A DNA stretch of 64,000 nucleotides from Crateriforma spongiae (GCF_012290005.1 NZ_JAAXMS010000011.1:1-64000), one strand, 5' to 3'; counted from the first letter of the stretch, positions 43,814-53,805 are shown. The notes: generated by a model not told the origin, from the letters alone. Translations and numbers: made by a program.

Positions 43814-45178
43814 CTAAGCCTTCCGAATCTTCTCCCGACCCTCCGTGACATCCTTCGTCGCATTGCGAGTATCCACGACCAACGGCGAATGCTTCACGAT
43901 GAAGTCATAGTCATAATCGCTGTGGTCCGTCGCGATCAGAACACAGTCCATCGCCCTCAAATACTCACTACTCAGCGGCACGCTCGACAACGACGGCAAG
44001 TCTTGATAACGACGCTTTGGAGGCAGTTCGGGGATATAAGGATCGTTGTAACAGACGTCCGCACCGCGATCGAGCAACAAGTCCATCAGCTCAAACGACG
44101 GGCTTTCCCGCGAATCATCGACGTCCTTCTTATAAGCCATCCCCAGGATCAAAATGCGGCTGCCTTTGATCGGTTTGCCGGCGTCATTCAACGCCTCGGC
44201 CACGCGAGTGATCACGTAGTGCGGCATGTTCGTGTTGACTTCACCGGCAAGCTCGATGAACCGAGTCGCCATACCTTCACGGCGTGCCAGCCACGACAGA
44301 TAAAATGGATCGATCGGGATGCAGTGACCGCCCAGGCCTGGACCGGGATAGAACGCTTGGAAGCCGAACGGCTTTGTCTTCGCCGCATCGATCACTTCCC
44401 AAACGTCGATGCCCATGCGGTCGTACAACGTTTTCAGCTCGTTGACCAACGCGATGTTCACGCTGCGATAAGTGTTCTCCAGGATCTTGCACGCCTCGGC
44501 GACTTCGGCCGATGACACCGGGACGACCTGCACGATCGCTTTGGAATACAGGTCACACGCCAGTTTCGTGGACGCCTCATCCACACCACCGACGACCTTC
44601 GGGATTCCGGCGGCGGTGTAATCCGCGTTGCCAGGATCTTCGCGTTCGGGGCTGTAGGCGACGAAGAAGTCTTCGCCGATCTTCAGTCCGCTGGCGTTCT
44701 TTTCAAGGATCGGCACCATCACATCCCGCGTGGTGGTCGGGTAAGTGGTGCTTTCCAAGATGACCATTTGACCGGGGCGCAGCACCTTTGCGATCGCCTC
44801 GGTGGTGCTGGTCACGTATTTCAGATCGGGATCGCGAGTGTCCGAAAGAGGCGTGGGGACACAAATCAGCACCACATCCGCCTCGGCCAGTCGGCTCATA
44901 TCGGCGGTCGGATCCAACATCTTCTTTTCGATCCACTCACCGATCGTCTGGTCGGCGATGTGTTTGATATAGCTTTCGCCCTTCAGCAGAGCGTCCACCT
45001 TTCTCTGGTCCACATCGAACCCGATGCACTGGAACCCCGCATTGGTAAACGCGCTGATCAGCGGCAGCCCGACATACCCCAGACCAACCACCCCCACCTT
45101 CGCCGTCCCATCAGCGATACGTTCACGAAGAAGTTCAGATGCACTCATTGTCTGCGACAACGTATTGTTGTTGATCAT
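43814..45178 (-). CDS. wbpA: UDP-N-acetyl-D-glucosamine 6-dehydrogenase (WbpA type)
   Basis: 454 residues, usual for nucleotide-sugar dehydrogenases. The NAD motif is GLGYVG at 32-37, the E-S-T-T-Y-P-T-T stretch at 142-149 is typical of the UDP-HexNAc branch, and the catalytic Cys is in GPGLGGHCIPIDP at 286. The C-terminal UDP-binding domain follows (LGMAYKKDVDDSRESP). It oxidises UDP-GlcNAc to UDP-GlcNAcA in the cytoplasm with two NAD+. The GlcNAc over Glc preference is inferred from similarity. It lies inside the polysaccharide locus, downstream of a GT2 gene. Confidence 0.9.
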   Translation of the reverse strand: MINNNTLSQTMSASELLRERIADGTAKVGVVGLGYVGLPLISAFTNAGFQCIGFDVDQRKVDALLKGESYIKHIADQTIGEWIEKKMLDPTADMSRLAEADVVLICVPTPLSDTRDPDLKYVTSTTEAIAKVLRPGQMVILESTTYPTTTRDVMVPILEKNASGLKIGEDFFVAYSPEREDPGNADYTAAGIPKVVGGVDEASTKLACDLYSKAIVQVVPVSSAEVAEACKILENTYRSVNIALVNELKTLYDRMGIDVWEVIDAAKTKPFGFQAFYPGPGLGGHCIPIDPFYLSWLARREGMATRFIELAGEVNTNMPHYVITRVAEALNDAGKPIKGSRILILGMAYKKDVDDSRESPSFELMDLLLDRGADVCYNDPYIPELPPKRRYQDLPSLSSVPLSSEYLRAMDCVLIATDHSDYDYDFIVKHSPLVVDTRNATKDVTEGREKIRKA

Positions 45179-45214
45179 CGGAAATCCTCGTATCGGTGGC
45201 GGAAAGCAGCGATG

Positions 45215-45242
45215 AGGCGTCGATCACGTCGTGCAGACGCCT
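45215..45242. other. Inverted repeat in the gap before wbpA
   Basis: AGGCGTC and GACGCCT form a perfect 7-bp inverted repeat around a 14-base loop, in the 142-base gap between the GT2 gene and wbpA. It may be a leader hairpin or a weak terminator; no T-run follows on the minus strand. Confidence 0.3.
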
Positions 45243-45320
45243 AGGGTTCCGAAGATAGAGATCCCGCAACTTTGAATACAGGGTTTCCGGAGCAATCATC
45301 ACGAACTCCGAGCTTTCGCT

Positions 45321-46115
45321 TCACGGAAAGTTCGGAAGAGGCTCGCTGGGACGAAGCCAATACTGCGGAAGTTTCCGCATCGGCTTGGTCAAACGCAGGA
45401 AGGGCGGAGGCTTCAAGTCGTTCACGATCCATGCCATGCGATCTTCACGATTTGCTAGTCTTCGGTTGGACCAAGACGCGTTGCTCTGTCCTCCCATCCG
45501 CATCTTGACCAAGATTTTCGGGATGTGCTTCAGCCGCACCTGATGCTTGTAGAAAAGACGTACCATCAACTCATAGTCGGCGGACGTTCTCAGATCATCG
45601 CGAAACCCGCCGTAGCGCTCGTAGATCTCGCGCCGGATATACACCGTCGGATGTGGCGGCATCCAACCCGTTCGAAATCGCCGGCGATCGAAAGGCTTTT
45701 CTCGCCAATACCGAATGATTCGGTTAGTATCCACCGAATCCACATAAACCAGATCCCCGAACACCGCATCGGCATCGGGATCTTCAAAGGCCTCGGCAAC
45801 AGCCGCCAGACAATCCGCATCGGCCAGCATGTCATCGGCATGCAAAAACCCGATCACATCTCCGGTCGCGTACCGAATCCCCTTGTTCAACGCATCGTAG
45901 ATCCCGTCATCCGGCTCACGGATCACCGTTGTCGTGGGACCTCGATGCTCAGCTATCACCGCCTCCGTCCCATCAGTAGACATGCCGTCGACGACAAGCG
46001 ACGTCGAAAACTCCAGTGTCTGTTCCGCAATAGAATTCAGGCAATCAGTGACTGTCGACGCCCGGTTGAAAACCGCCGTAATGCACTCAAACTTAACAGG
46101 TGGACGCACAGGCAA
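45321..46115 (-). CDS. Glycosyltransferase family 2
   Basis: 264 residues from a TTG; a GTG two codons in is equally possible. The GT-A fold is shown by ITAVFNRASTVTDCLNSIAEQ, VVDGMSTDGTEAVIAEH and the metal-binding DAD-type HADDML, with a later EDYELMVR-like SADYELMVRLFY as the general-base region. Similar to WcaE-like and other colanic/exopolysaccharide transferases. It adds one sugar to the lipid-linked repeat unit at the cytoplasmic face of the membrane. It lies 21 bases after the FkbM gene. Confidence 0.87.
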   Translation of the reverse strand: MPVRPPVKFECITAVFNRASTVTDCLNSIAEQTLEFSTSLVVDGMSTDGTEAVIAEHRGPTTTVIREPDDGIYDALNKGIRYATGDVIGFLHADDMLADADCLAAVAEAFEDPDADAVFGDLVYVDSVDTNRIIRYWREKPFDRRRFRTGWMPPHPTVYIRREIYERYGGFRDDLRTSADYELMVRLFYKHQVRLKHIPKILVKMRMGGQSNASWSNRRLANREDRMAWIVNDLKPPPFLRLTKPMRKLPQYWLRPSEPLPNFP

Positions 46116-46136
46116 AATCTGCAGTATAAAATTAAG

Positions 46137-47039
46137 TCACACCGTGCAAAATGGTAGATGCACTGGGCTAGCGGAGGATAGACGCTCTGAAACGCGATTG
46201 AAGTCGCGTACATAAAGCGTGTTCACTGATCCAGAGCGATTCTCAAGCCGCGTCAAGCTGCGCTCAAATGGATCGTATGAGCACGGATGAAATCCGATAT
46301 CCAAAAGCTTTTTGTGAGTGTCGGTGTCTGAAAAACCATAACGTTCGCCGCTTCCGTTTAACTCCACAAGTATCGCAGCCAAGCGGTCGCCTTTTAACGT
46401 GACTCCACCACCCGCTATCACTGCAGATTCAAAGCCCTCAACATCCATTTTGATAAGATCTGGCTGCTGGGCCAATTCCAGGCCATCCAGCGTTCGGATT
46501 TCAATCATCAAGGCATTCACATTCTCGGATTGATCATAGACGATATGATTTACGGTGTCGAGCTCTTCATTCGAGAATGCCACGCTTCCATTGGACTCGC
46601 CTAATGCATATGGAGCAACCTCGACGAGTTGCTCGATTCCATTCGTAGAAATATTGTCGCGCAACTGCTTTAGGGTGTCCGGAACTGGTTCGAAGCACAT
46701 CGAACTTGCGCCGACGTGTGCAGATGCCAGCACAGTGTACACACCGACATTTGCCCCGATGTCTAGGAAGAAATCTTCAGGTCTCAAAAAATGCAATAGG
46801 AATGCCATGTCTGCAAACTCATAGAGCCCGCAATATATATTGCCTGTGGCACCGGTCATGCCCTTCGATACAACCAGCCGTGTTTTGGATGTAAATGGAA
46901 CTATAGATGGGGAAGGAAATAGACGCTGGCTTAATTGCCAAGCGATCACGTTCCATGCAGCGTGCATTTTCCGATCACGATTCAAGGGATGTCCGAGGAC
47001 ATTCCGTAACAAGTTTGAGATGCCGTGTTTGTGTGTCAT
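46137..47039 (-). CDS. FkbM family methyltransferase
   Basis: 300 residues. S-adenosylmethionine binding is shown by FFLDIGANVGVYTVLAS, followed by FEPVPDTLKQLRDNI and the late PDLIKMDVEGFESAVIAG, the FkbM pattern. It would methylate a hydroxyl on a sugar of the glycan or its precursor. Its start overlaps the stop of the upstream GT4 gene by about four bases, so they are translated together. Its composition is AT-richer than the flanks of the locus. Confidence 0.88.
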   Translation of the reverse strand: MTHKHGISNLLRNVLGHPLNRDRKMHAAWNVIAWQLSQRLFPSPSIVPFTSKTRLVVSKGMTGATGNIYCGLYEFADMAFLLHFLRPEDFFLDIGANVGVYTVLASAHVGASSMCFEPVPDTLKQLRDNISTNGIEQLVEVAPYALGESNGSVAFSNEELDTVNHIVYDQSENVNALMIEIRTLDGLELAQQPDLIKMDVEGFESAVIAGGGVTLKGDRLAAILVELNGSGERYGFSDTDTHKKLLDIGFHPCSYDPFERSLTRLENRSGSVNTLYVRDFNRVSERLSSASPVHLPFCTV

Positions 47040-48223
47040 ATAGACGTCCCCTCGGCCGCGGATCGCTGCCCAAGGTAGGTTGCTGATTCTGGGGATGATA
47101 TGTCTTGACGATAAATGTCCAATAGTTGGGATCGAAAGCGTTCAGCTGTCAGATGTGTTCGGACCCAAGCAGACGCGTCAGATCCGATCTGCTTGCGATC
47201 TCGGTAGGCCATGTCGAGCATTGCCTCAATCCCCGCAACCGCTTCGTCAAAATCATCTGATTTCAGATAAATACCAAACGGATTCGCCGGCAACTCACCA
47301 AGCAGGTCGATACCTGGCGCAGAAACAATCGGCAATTCAGCGGAAAGCGCCTCGGCGACGGTATGTCCGAAATTTTCGCGAAACGAAAGTGTAATGTACG
47401 AATCGCAACCAAGAAAAGCGTTGTCCCGGTCACGGCCCCATAGTGGGCCTACGATGTGCACGTGATCTTTCACAGAAAGAGGTATCGAAGCATGTAAATC
47501 AGAAAGTGTAATGCCCGATTCGTTGCCAACGATAATAAGATCAGCTTCTTGGTTCCTCTTGGCTGCCGCGAATGCAGCTATGGTCTCTTTTGGCCGCTTC
47601 ATTGGTGAAACTCGCCCCAAATAAAGCATGGCATGCGAAGAATCTGATATCCCCAGGGATCGTCGGAATGCCTTCCGTCGGATTTGTGCATCAGACAGTT
47701 CGATTGGGCTAACAGGCCAGTTGATTACCGCCGTCTTATCAACTGCAACATAGTTCAGCGCTTTGTTCTTTTCCGCACGGGTTGCAAAGATAACGCGGCT
47801 GGCAGATCGAAAGTATCGAGAAGCAACATATTTCAGCCATGACGCTTTTTGTGCTCGTCGGTATGAGAATACATATGGATCGAGACCGCCGTGAGGGACG
47901 ATCCACAACGGCGCCTTTTGCTTTCGATGGATCTGGTAGGCAGCTTCACAGTGATATCGATAAAGGAGGTGGCTCGAAACCAGGTTGAAACTTTCCGTTG
48001 GCAAGTGCCTGTCACATGCTCGAGGCATTCCGAAAGCTCTTCCCATAATCCCCTTTGGGATGGGAACACGAAAGTCGGCGGGGAAATCTGAGTCCTCTTC
48101 CCCCCCATAGGACAGCACCGCGGCATTCAGTGCATTCCGAAATTTGCCAATTGTGTTCGCCGCACCGCCAAGCTGTCTATCGAATTGTGACGTGACAAGA
48201 CAGGGGCGAGACTTAGTTGCCAT
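47036..48223 (-). CDS. Glycosyltransferase family 4
   Basis: 395 residues. The GT-B C-terminal half is clear: MLYLGRVSPMKRPKETIAAF, then VGPLWGRDRDNAFLGCDSYI and ALSAELPIVSAPGIDLLGEL, with the acidic donor-site region SFRENFGHTVAEAL. The N-terminal half is less conserved. It makes one glycosidic bond in the repeat unit, cytoplasmic. It overlaps FkbM by four bases and the upstream GT2 gene by 11. Confidence 0.86.
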   Translation of the reverse strand: MATKSRPCLVTSQFDRQLGGAANTIGKFRNALNAAVLSYGGEEDSDFPADFRVPIPKGIMGRAFGMPRACDRHLPTESFNLVSSHLLYRYHCEAAYQIHRKQKAPLWIVPHGGLDPYVFSYRRAQKASWLKYVASRYFRSASRVIFATRAEKNKALNYVAVDKTAVINWPVSPIELSDAQIRRKAFRRSLGISDSSHAMLYLGRVSPMKRPKETIAAFAAAKRNQEADLIIVGNESGITLSDLHASIPLSVKDHVHIVGPLWGRDRDNAFLGCDSYITLSFRENFGHTVAEALSAELPIVSAPGIDLLGELPANPFGIYLKSDDFDEAVAGIEAMLDMAYRDRKQIGSDASAWVRTHLTAERFRSQLLDIYRQDISSPESATYLGQRSAAEGTSI

Positions 48224-49076
48224 CGTTTAGGATCTCTTGCAAATGAACGGGTTTGATGAGATCCGCAATGGAGGCGTTAAGCCGACGAATAGCATCACGC
48301 GGCTGCTTGAGCCTTGTAGCTAGGTATGCCAAAATTGAATGGCCACTTGGGTGAAGGTAGGTTTGGTCAATGCGTCTAGCAATCTTCCGGCGATCGCTAA
48401 TGTAGCGATCGACTATTTGCTGCGATCCGGTGATGGAGTTTTCGTGGATGCGGAATACTCCAACGGGAAATGGGAGTCGGCAAAATCGGCCGCCGTTTCT
48501 CGCAATTTCAAAGATTGCTTCCCCGTCCCAGCAAGAGCGATTTTCAGGATTGAAGTTGCCGGATTCAATTAGTGAACTTCGGCGAATAAACGTTGATTGT
48601 TGAATAATCGAGCACGTGCCACGGGCATAGCTAGATAGATGCCACGTGTCGCTGACGCGGCGACAGACTTTACCAGTGGCTTCGTTCAACGTGTATCCGT
48701 TGGCATAGTACACGTCGGTATTGACGTCTCTGGAAATTCGATCAAAGGCCAAACGGAATCCTTTCCTTGAAACGAGATCATCGGCGTTCAAGTAGTAGAA
48801 CCAAGGAGCTCGAGACTTTTCGACAGCTTCCTTCAGCGCCGCTGCCGGCCCGCCGTCGGGCTTAGAGTCCCAGTGATATAATCGATCACTATAGCGACGG
48901 ATTATATCGACGGACCCATCGGTGGACCCGCCGTCCAAAACGATATAGTCAACGGTCTTACCATCTGGAATTGCTTCCAGTGCAGAAACAATGGTCTGCT
49001 CGAGGAATTCAGCCTGGTTGAATGAAATCGTTGCGATCGTGAGTACAGGAAAGTCAGGTTGATCCATCTTTGGCAT
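48213..49076 (-). CDS. Glycosyltransferase family 2
   Basis: About 287 residues from the ATG at 49076, which overlaps the upstream stop codon as TGATG; the frame remains open upstream. FPVLTIATISFNQAEFLEQT, VLDGGSTDGSVDII and NADDLVSRKGF are the GT-A strands and the DxD-like metal site. It works in the cytoplasm on the growing glycan. Tight overlap with both neighbours shows one transcript. Confidence 0.87.
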   Translation of the reverse strand: MPKMDQPDFPVLTIATISFNQAEFLEQTIVSALEAIPDGKTVDYIVLDGGSTDGSVDIIRRYSDRLYHWDSKPDGGPAAALKEAVEKSRAPWFYYLNADDLVSRKGFRLAFDRISRDVNTDVYYANGYTLNEATGKVCRRVSDTWHLSSYARGTCSIIQQSTFIRRSSLIESGNFNPENRSCWDGEAIFEIARNGGRFCRLPFPVGVFRIHENSITGSQQIVDRYISDRRKIARRIDQTYLHPSGHSILAYLATRLKQPRDAIRRLNASIADLIKPVHLQEILNDGN

Positions 49077-50131
49077 CAATCCCCACGGTGTGCTGATTGG
49101 ATCACGGATAGAAGACGCTGGCACCAGTGTTCGACTCGATGCCGGTCACCTAGCTCTCTGCTGTGGCGCTTAAAATCTGAGAGGTCGTCAGTCGACATAA
49201 GTTTTCGTATTGCAGTTTCTAGGTCTTGCGTGTCCCTTGGCTCAAATGAGTAGCCGTTATACCCATCGATCAGAAATTCAGATGCGGCCTCAACGCCAGT
49301 GGAAAGAATCAGCGGAAGTCCCGAGAGGGCTGCCTCATGGACAACCACTCCCCAGTGCTCATGCCAGCTCGGAAGGCAAAAGGCGTCTGCATTCTTCATC
49401 TCCTTCGCCAGTTGTTCGGGCGACAGAAATCCGAGCACTTTGACGCTAGATTCTTGCGAAGCTTTTCGATCAATGCGCTCCGCTAGTGGACCGGTCCCTG
49501 CGATCCTCAGCTTCCACCCGTTTCTCTCGGATTCAGGAATTCTCATGAACGCTACGACGAGGTCCTCCACGCCCTTCCAATCCAAAAGGCGTCCTGCGTA
49601 GAGAATTCTCTTCTCTCCGTCGATGCCTTGATCAAAGTTGGGGGAAAACGTTTTCGCTGATGCGCAATAAAGTCCTGGTATGATTCGTTGATCTGAAAAC
49701 CCAGCCTTCCTCATCAACATATAGTGGGAGCGACCGCAAACCCAGGCATGCGAAAAAGTCTTCAGTAAATGGCGTCTGGCAACGCGACAAAGCACTCGCT
49801 GGCGTAGCGAGTGAGTGTACGGGTTGTCGATCATTGAGATGGTCGGTGTTCCCATGTGCCTACAGACATAGTTGTAGGTCGAGTCGCTCCAACCGACACA
49901 AAGGATACCGGCTGGAGCCAATCCTTTCGCGAACTCCAGCAGATCCGTCCTTCCGTATTCCCCACGGTCGTACAGCCGTAACTTTGATGTGCTTTCAAAT
50001 GATAGCGGCGCATCGGGATTGGGCCTGTAATGAACAATGTGAGCGCGATACCCGTGACTATTGCAAAACTGTTCTAAACAGTCGCGGAAATAGGGCGCCA
50101 GGCGCGTGTAGAGCACTAGTATTTCACGCAA
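49076..50131 (-). CDS. Glycosyltransferase family 4
   Basis: 351 residues. RILYAGRLLDWKGVEDLVVAF begins the donor-binding half, with VKVLGFLSPEQLAKEMKNAD and FCLPSWHEHWGVVVHEAALS holding the E-x7-E-like residues. The N-terminal half has an unusual run of Asp/Glu/Tyr and no AGGAER-type loop, so it belongs to a more distant GT4 branch. It gives one linkage. Coupled to the next GT2 gene by the one-base stop/start overlap. Confidence 0.83.
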   Translation of the reverse strand: MREILVLYTRLAPYFRDCLEQFCNSHGYRAHIVHYRPNPDAPLSFESTSKLRLYDRGEYGRTDLLEFAKGLAPAGILCVGWSDSTYNYVCRHMGTPTISMIDNPYTHSLRQRVLCRVARRHLLKTFSHAWVCGRSHYMLMRKAGFSDQRIIPGLYCASAKTFSPNFDQGIDGEKRILYAGRLLDWKGVEDLVVAFMRIPESERNGWKLRIAGTGPLAERIDRKASQESSVKVLGFLSPEQLAKEMKNADAFCLPSWHEHWGVVVHEAALSGLPLILSTGVEAASEFLIDGYNGYSFEPRDTQDLETAIRKLMSTDDLSDFKRHSRELGDRHRVEHWCQRLLSVIQSAHRGD

Positions 50132-50164
50132 TAGACTGCACAGACCAAAAGTGTCTTGGAAAAA

Positions 50165-51478
50165 TCACGCGCGTTGTAAGCTCGCCGACAATCCGTCTAC
50201 CGAATGGTATCCTCGCGCGGCCGCCGAGGACTTTCGCTTTTCATGCGCAGTTGCAACGCAAACAGCAATCGTTGCGGGAATTAGCTGACGTGATCGATAG
50301 GTGGTGGGCGAGAGTATGATTGCTAGCCCAGCTGCGATGATCCCGTGGGTAAGCCAGGCCTTGATTCGATCGGGTGGGCGAGCTTCTACGAAAGCGCGAA
50401 TCGCGAAAAAGTAAATTGTGTATATAAAGAAGCTGGCTCCCAAGATTCCTCCGTCGACCCAGGCCGATAGCAGCATTGAGTGCGTTGGAATTACCCAGTC
50501 GTACTTCTCCAACTCACTACGTTCGAAGGTGACTCGAAAGCGACTGCGCGCTTTTGCGACATACGTCCGACCATCGGCACCGCTTCCATGCCCGAATAAT
50601 GGTTTCTCCGCAATCGCAATGTACCCGACGGCCAAACCGCCTCTCCCATTGTACATGGCGTATTCGAGCGGATTGAACTTATTGTACATTCTTGAAATTT
50701 GTGACTTTCTGTGCTCTCCAAGGATGCCCTGCTCGGAGATAAAGACGAGCGCGAGGTAACCCATATAGGTTGCCAGAAGGAAAAATATCAATCTCGGCGA
50801 CGTCAAGGATTTTCGAATCCGCAGTGACAACTCTTCCGTGCGTGAAACACCAAGCAAGAGAGCGATGGCAGTCAGAGTGTAGCCAATAAAGTTCAGGCGT
50901 GCGTCAGAGAAGACTGCGGTTGCCGAAAGCAACAAAACCATGTGCACGCTGTAGTTCTTGGCTATTCGCCAATTCAGAAGAAGCAACAGAAACACGCCAG
51001 ACGATACCATCGGCAGGAGTACGGTTTGGCGATAGTCTGTCGTTGTGCGTATCAGGTCGGGATCAGTTATTGGCGTTAAAAACGCAGCAATAAGCGTCCC
51101 GAAAACATACGCAAAAATGCGGCTTTGACTTTGCTGGAATGCCGTTGTTAGCACCAGTAGGCTTGTCATAAAGAAAACGGCGTTTGCCGAAGTACGCAGC
51201 ACCTTGTCTGGATCTGAGCCATTTGCCCAGCCAGAAATGGCCGTTCCAGCAAGCCAGAGTCCACCAAGAACCAGAAATGTCTGAAGTTCACGAGTGGCGA
51301 GACGCTTCCCGAAGAAGACGCAGTGAACAGCGAACAGGGCTGTCAAAATCTCCGCAACGGCAATTTTTCCAATAAGAACGACCGGCAAAGTGACAGTCAA
51401 ACCCATTGCGAAGAAATATAGATTCTCAAATGAGAGAATAGTCCGACTGGAGTTGCTATGTAGAGTTGTACGAGACAT
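50165..51478 (-). CDS. O-antigen ligase/polymerase-like membrane protein
   Basis: About 437 residues from the ATG at 51478. Ten or more hydrophobic segments are seen, with the Wzy/WaaL-type large outer loop near 270-345 (NGRGGLAVGYIAIAEKPLFG, GHGSGADGRTYV, then THSMLLSAWVDGG). The motif of a late conserved His after a polar loop (IPTHSMLLSAW) is typical of the O-antigen ligase (Wzy_C) superfamily. It could polymerise or ligate repeat units at the periplasmic face. A second, larger member of this superfamily lies at 59163. Confidence 0.8.
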   Translation of the reverse strand: MSRTTLHSNSSRTILSFENLYFFAMGLTVTLPVVLIGKIAVAEILTALFAVHCVFFGKRLATRELQTFLVLGGLWLAGTAISGWANGSDPDKVLRTSANAVFFMTSLLVLTTAFQQSQSRIFAYVFGTLIAAFLTPITDPDLIRTTTDYRQTVLLPMVSSGVFLLLLLNWRIAKNYSVHMVLLLSATAVFSDARLNFIGYTLTAIALLLGVSRTEELSLRIRKSLTSPRLIFFLLATYMGYLALVFISEQGILGEHRKSQISRMYNKFNPLEYAMYNGRGGLAVGYIAIAEKPLFGHGSGADGRTYVAKARSRFRVTFERSELEKYDWVIPTHSMLLSAWVDGGILGASFFIYTIYFFAIRAFVEARPPDRIKAWLTHGIIAAGLAIILSPTTYRSRQLIPATIAVCVATAHEKRKSSAAARGYHSVDGLSASLQRA

Positions 51479-51505
51479 TGGAGTGTTCAAATGACGGAAA
51501 AAGAT

Positions 51506-52903
51506 CTACGCTTCGCTGATGCGCGAAACTCCCTTTGCCCGAAACGCATCGCAGTAGATTTCAATCGTCCTTCTCAGGTACCGATCTGGATCGCAGTTCG
51601 CTTTCACCCATGAATTTCCGGCATCGCCCATTGTGGAAAGCATGCCCGGACTTCGGAATGCACTGTCAATTTTCGCGGCAAGCGAGTCGGTGTCGAATGG
51701 TTTAGAAACCACACCGCGTTCATCATTTCCCACAAGTTCGGTCATTCCACCGACTTCGAAGGCAGCGATAGCTCGGCTGCATGCCATAGCCTCAAGAGCT
51801 GTATAGGGAAGGTTGTCGGCCGCGGAAGGCAGTAGCACAATATCAGCAGCACGATAACAAAGTGCTAAGTTCTCATCTCCGTCGATGAAGCCCAGGTCAA
51901 AGCAACGTTGTTGTACACTTTCTGAGATAAATCGTCCGTTATTTCCAGCTATCAATACGTCGTATTCTGATAATTCCGGTCGAGACAACAACTGAATCGC
52001 ATGGCCAATTCCCTTAAAGGGCGACATCATGTTGGCAGCAATAACTAAAATGATGCTGGCCTTCTGTGGCAGGCCCAGCCGCGATCTAGCAGCCAATTGA
52101 GGACATGATACTTCCGGTTGGTTAAGAAACGAAAGTCCGTAGGGAACCACGTGAACCGGAATTCCAGAAAAATGCTCGGCACTTTGTGCAAGATCCGCGA
52201 GCCAGACAGACGGCGTGATAAGGGCATCCGGACGTGGCATCCTGGGCAGAATAGAATTGACTCGTTTTTGTGCCATTGGATGCGATCTGTCCAGGTACTC
52301 GCAGATATCGGGGTACTTTGTTTTTAAAAATTCGGATGCGTAGATTTTTCCCAAATCGTAGCTGATGCCTGGATGAGTCGCCCATTCGTCGTGCAAGGTC
52401 CAGACCACGGGAATCTCTTTGCAAGCATTCTTAAGCGCGGTTAATGAACACCAATTTCCGCGATTGTGCGCAATGTTGTGCAAATGCAAGAGATTCGAAT
52501 CGGAGCTGCGTCTGGATTCCTTCGCCAGTCTGTTGAATAGCATCGCAGAGCCAATGCAACGCCAGTCACCCCAGCTATGAGATGAATCACATGAACGCAG
52601 GTACTTTTCTAGCGGAATTCGGATGCCCTTGACATACGTCGGAGTGTCCGGCTGCTCGACAGCAACGTAGTGTGTGACGTTCGCTTGGGATGCGTGAAGT
52701 GCAGCCGACAATTCTCGTGAGGCACGCTCGGCGCCACCGCTCCAATACTTCGGTGAAACAATATTGACTCGGCAGTGCGGATTCAAAAGGCTCAACAGTT
52801 TACCGTAATTTCCAGCTACTTCTCGGAAAGGTTTTTGCGTTGTGGAAGACGCACAAGTATTGCGTTGAAATAGTAGTTGATGACGTCGGAAAGCGTAGAC
52901 CAT
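51506..52903 (-). CDS. Glycosyltransferase family 4
   Basis: Up to 465 residues. VNIVSPKYWSGGAERASREL is the acceptor-side loop. The C-terminal half has VIAANMMSPFKGIGHAIQLL and VLLPSAADNLPYTALEAMAC with GMTELV, the donor site of GT4. The frame overlaps the upstream GT2 gene by 88 bases, so a start within the first 45 codons is likely; the first residues up to about 40 have no similarity to the family. Cytoplasmic. Confidence 0.83.
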   Translation of the reverse strand: MVYAFRRHQLLFQRNTCASSTTQKPFREVAGNYGKLLSLLNPHCRVNIVSPKYWSGGAERASRELSAALHASQANVTHYVAVEQPDTPTYVKGIRIPLEKYLRSCDSSHSWGDWRCIGSAMLFNRLAKESRRSSDSNLLHLHNIAHNRGNWCSLTALKNACKEIPVVWTLHDEWATHPGISYDLGKIYASEFLKTKYPDICEYLDRSHPMAQKRVNSILPRMPRPDALITPSVWLADLAQSAEHFSGIPVHVVPYGLSFLNQPEVSCPQLAARSRLGLPQKASIILVIAANMMSPFKGIGHAIQLLSRPELSEYDVLIAGNNGRFISESVQQRCFDLGFIDGDENLALCYRAADIVLLPSAADNLPYTALEAMACSRAIAAFEVGGMTELVGNDERGVVSKPFDTDSLAAKIDSAFRSPGMLSTMGDAGNSWVKANCDPDRYLRRTIEIYCDAFRAKGVSRISEA

Positions 52904-53775
52904 GATCGCCTTGACGCTTTGCTGTACGCAATGTACCGCATCGAGTAGTACAGCGATTGCGGAAATCCGTTTCCGATCACGCGGTGCGCTAATGGGGATG
53001 GTCTATATTCTGTGGCTGCTTTTGCCGGCTGCGTAGTGCGTATGCCGAGAATCTTTCTTCTTGAAATGGCAGATTCCACCGCCAGGCGTCCGTCTTCACG
53101 CTGTCTACCTGCTTTCGTTGTCGATACCTGCCCGTCGTGTATTCGATATTTGAGTAGAATTTGATGGTTATTGTGTAGTTCGCCAATTTCTGCCAATCGG
53201 AGCCAGAGATCAAGGTCTTGAGATGTCTGGAGCTTTTCAGTGTAGCCACCAACCGCTTCAAACGCCGAGCGACGAATCAGAGCGGTTGGATGGCAAACGG
53301 CTCCGAATCCAGATTGGATATGTTTTTGGTCGATTTGTTCTGATGGGATGGAGAATGCGGGCGCGACTGTGACATCGTCTGAGTCGATACAGAATACCCG
53401 GCTGAACGTGGCAACCATTTGCGGATTCGATTCCAGAACCTTTGTCTGCACAGCGAACCGATGTGGCATCGCCACATCGTCAGCGTCCATTCGAGCCAAG
53501 TACTCTCCTTCGGCCAGTCTGGCCGCCTGGTTTAGGCATGCCGCAAGCCCGGGACGCACAGCGGTGATACAACGTACGTGGGGAACCCGCTGTTCCAAAT
53601 CTGCTAAAAAGTGACTAGATCCATCCTGTGAACCATCGTCCACGACGATCAGTTCCAATGAAACAGTGTTCTGTTTCAAGATGCTGTCGCACGCAGATGG
53701 CAAGAACGGCATTCCATTCCGCACTGCCATCAACACGCTTACCTTGGGCACGTTGTGATTATCTGTAATCGCCAT
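52816..53775 (-). CDS. Glycosyltransferase family 2
   Basis: 319 residues. VSVLMAVRNGMPFLPSACDS, VVDDGSQDGSSHF and ARMDADDVAMPHRF give a textbook GT-A fold with a DADD metal motif. TSQDLDLWLRLAE is the base-containing region. The last 90 residues are basic and may contact the membrane. It probably extends the repeat unit at the cytoplasmic side. It overlaps the following GT4 frame by 88 bases. Confidence 0.89.
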   Translation of the reverse strand: MAITDNHNVPKVSVLMAVRNGMPFLPSACDSILKQNTVSLELIVVDDGSQDGSSHFLADLEQRVPHVRCITAVRPGLAACLNQAARLAEGEYLARMDADDVAMPHRFAVQTKVLESNPQMVATFSRVFCIDSDDVTVAPAFSIPSEQIDQKHIQSGFGAVCHPTALIRRSAFEAVGGYTEKLQTSQDLDLWLRLAEIGELHNNHQILLKYRIHDGQVSTTKAGRQREDGRLAVESAISRRKILGIRTTQPAKAATEYRPSPLAHRVIGNGFPQSLYYSMRYIAYSKASRRSWSTLSDVINYYFNAILVRLPQRKNLSEK

Positions 53776-53805
53776 TCGCTTCAGGAGAAATTTAGGCGTG
53801 GCAGA

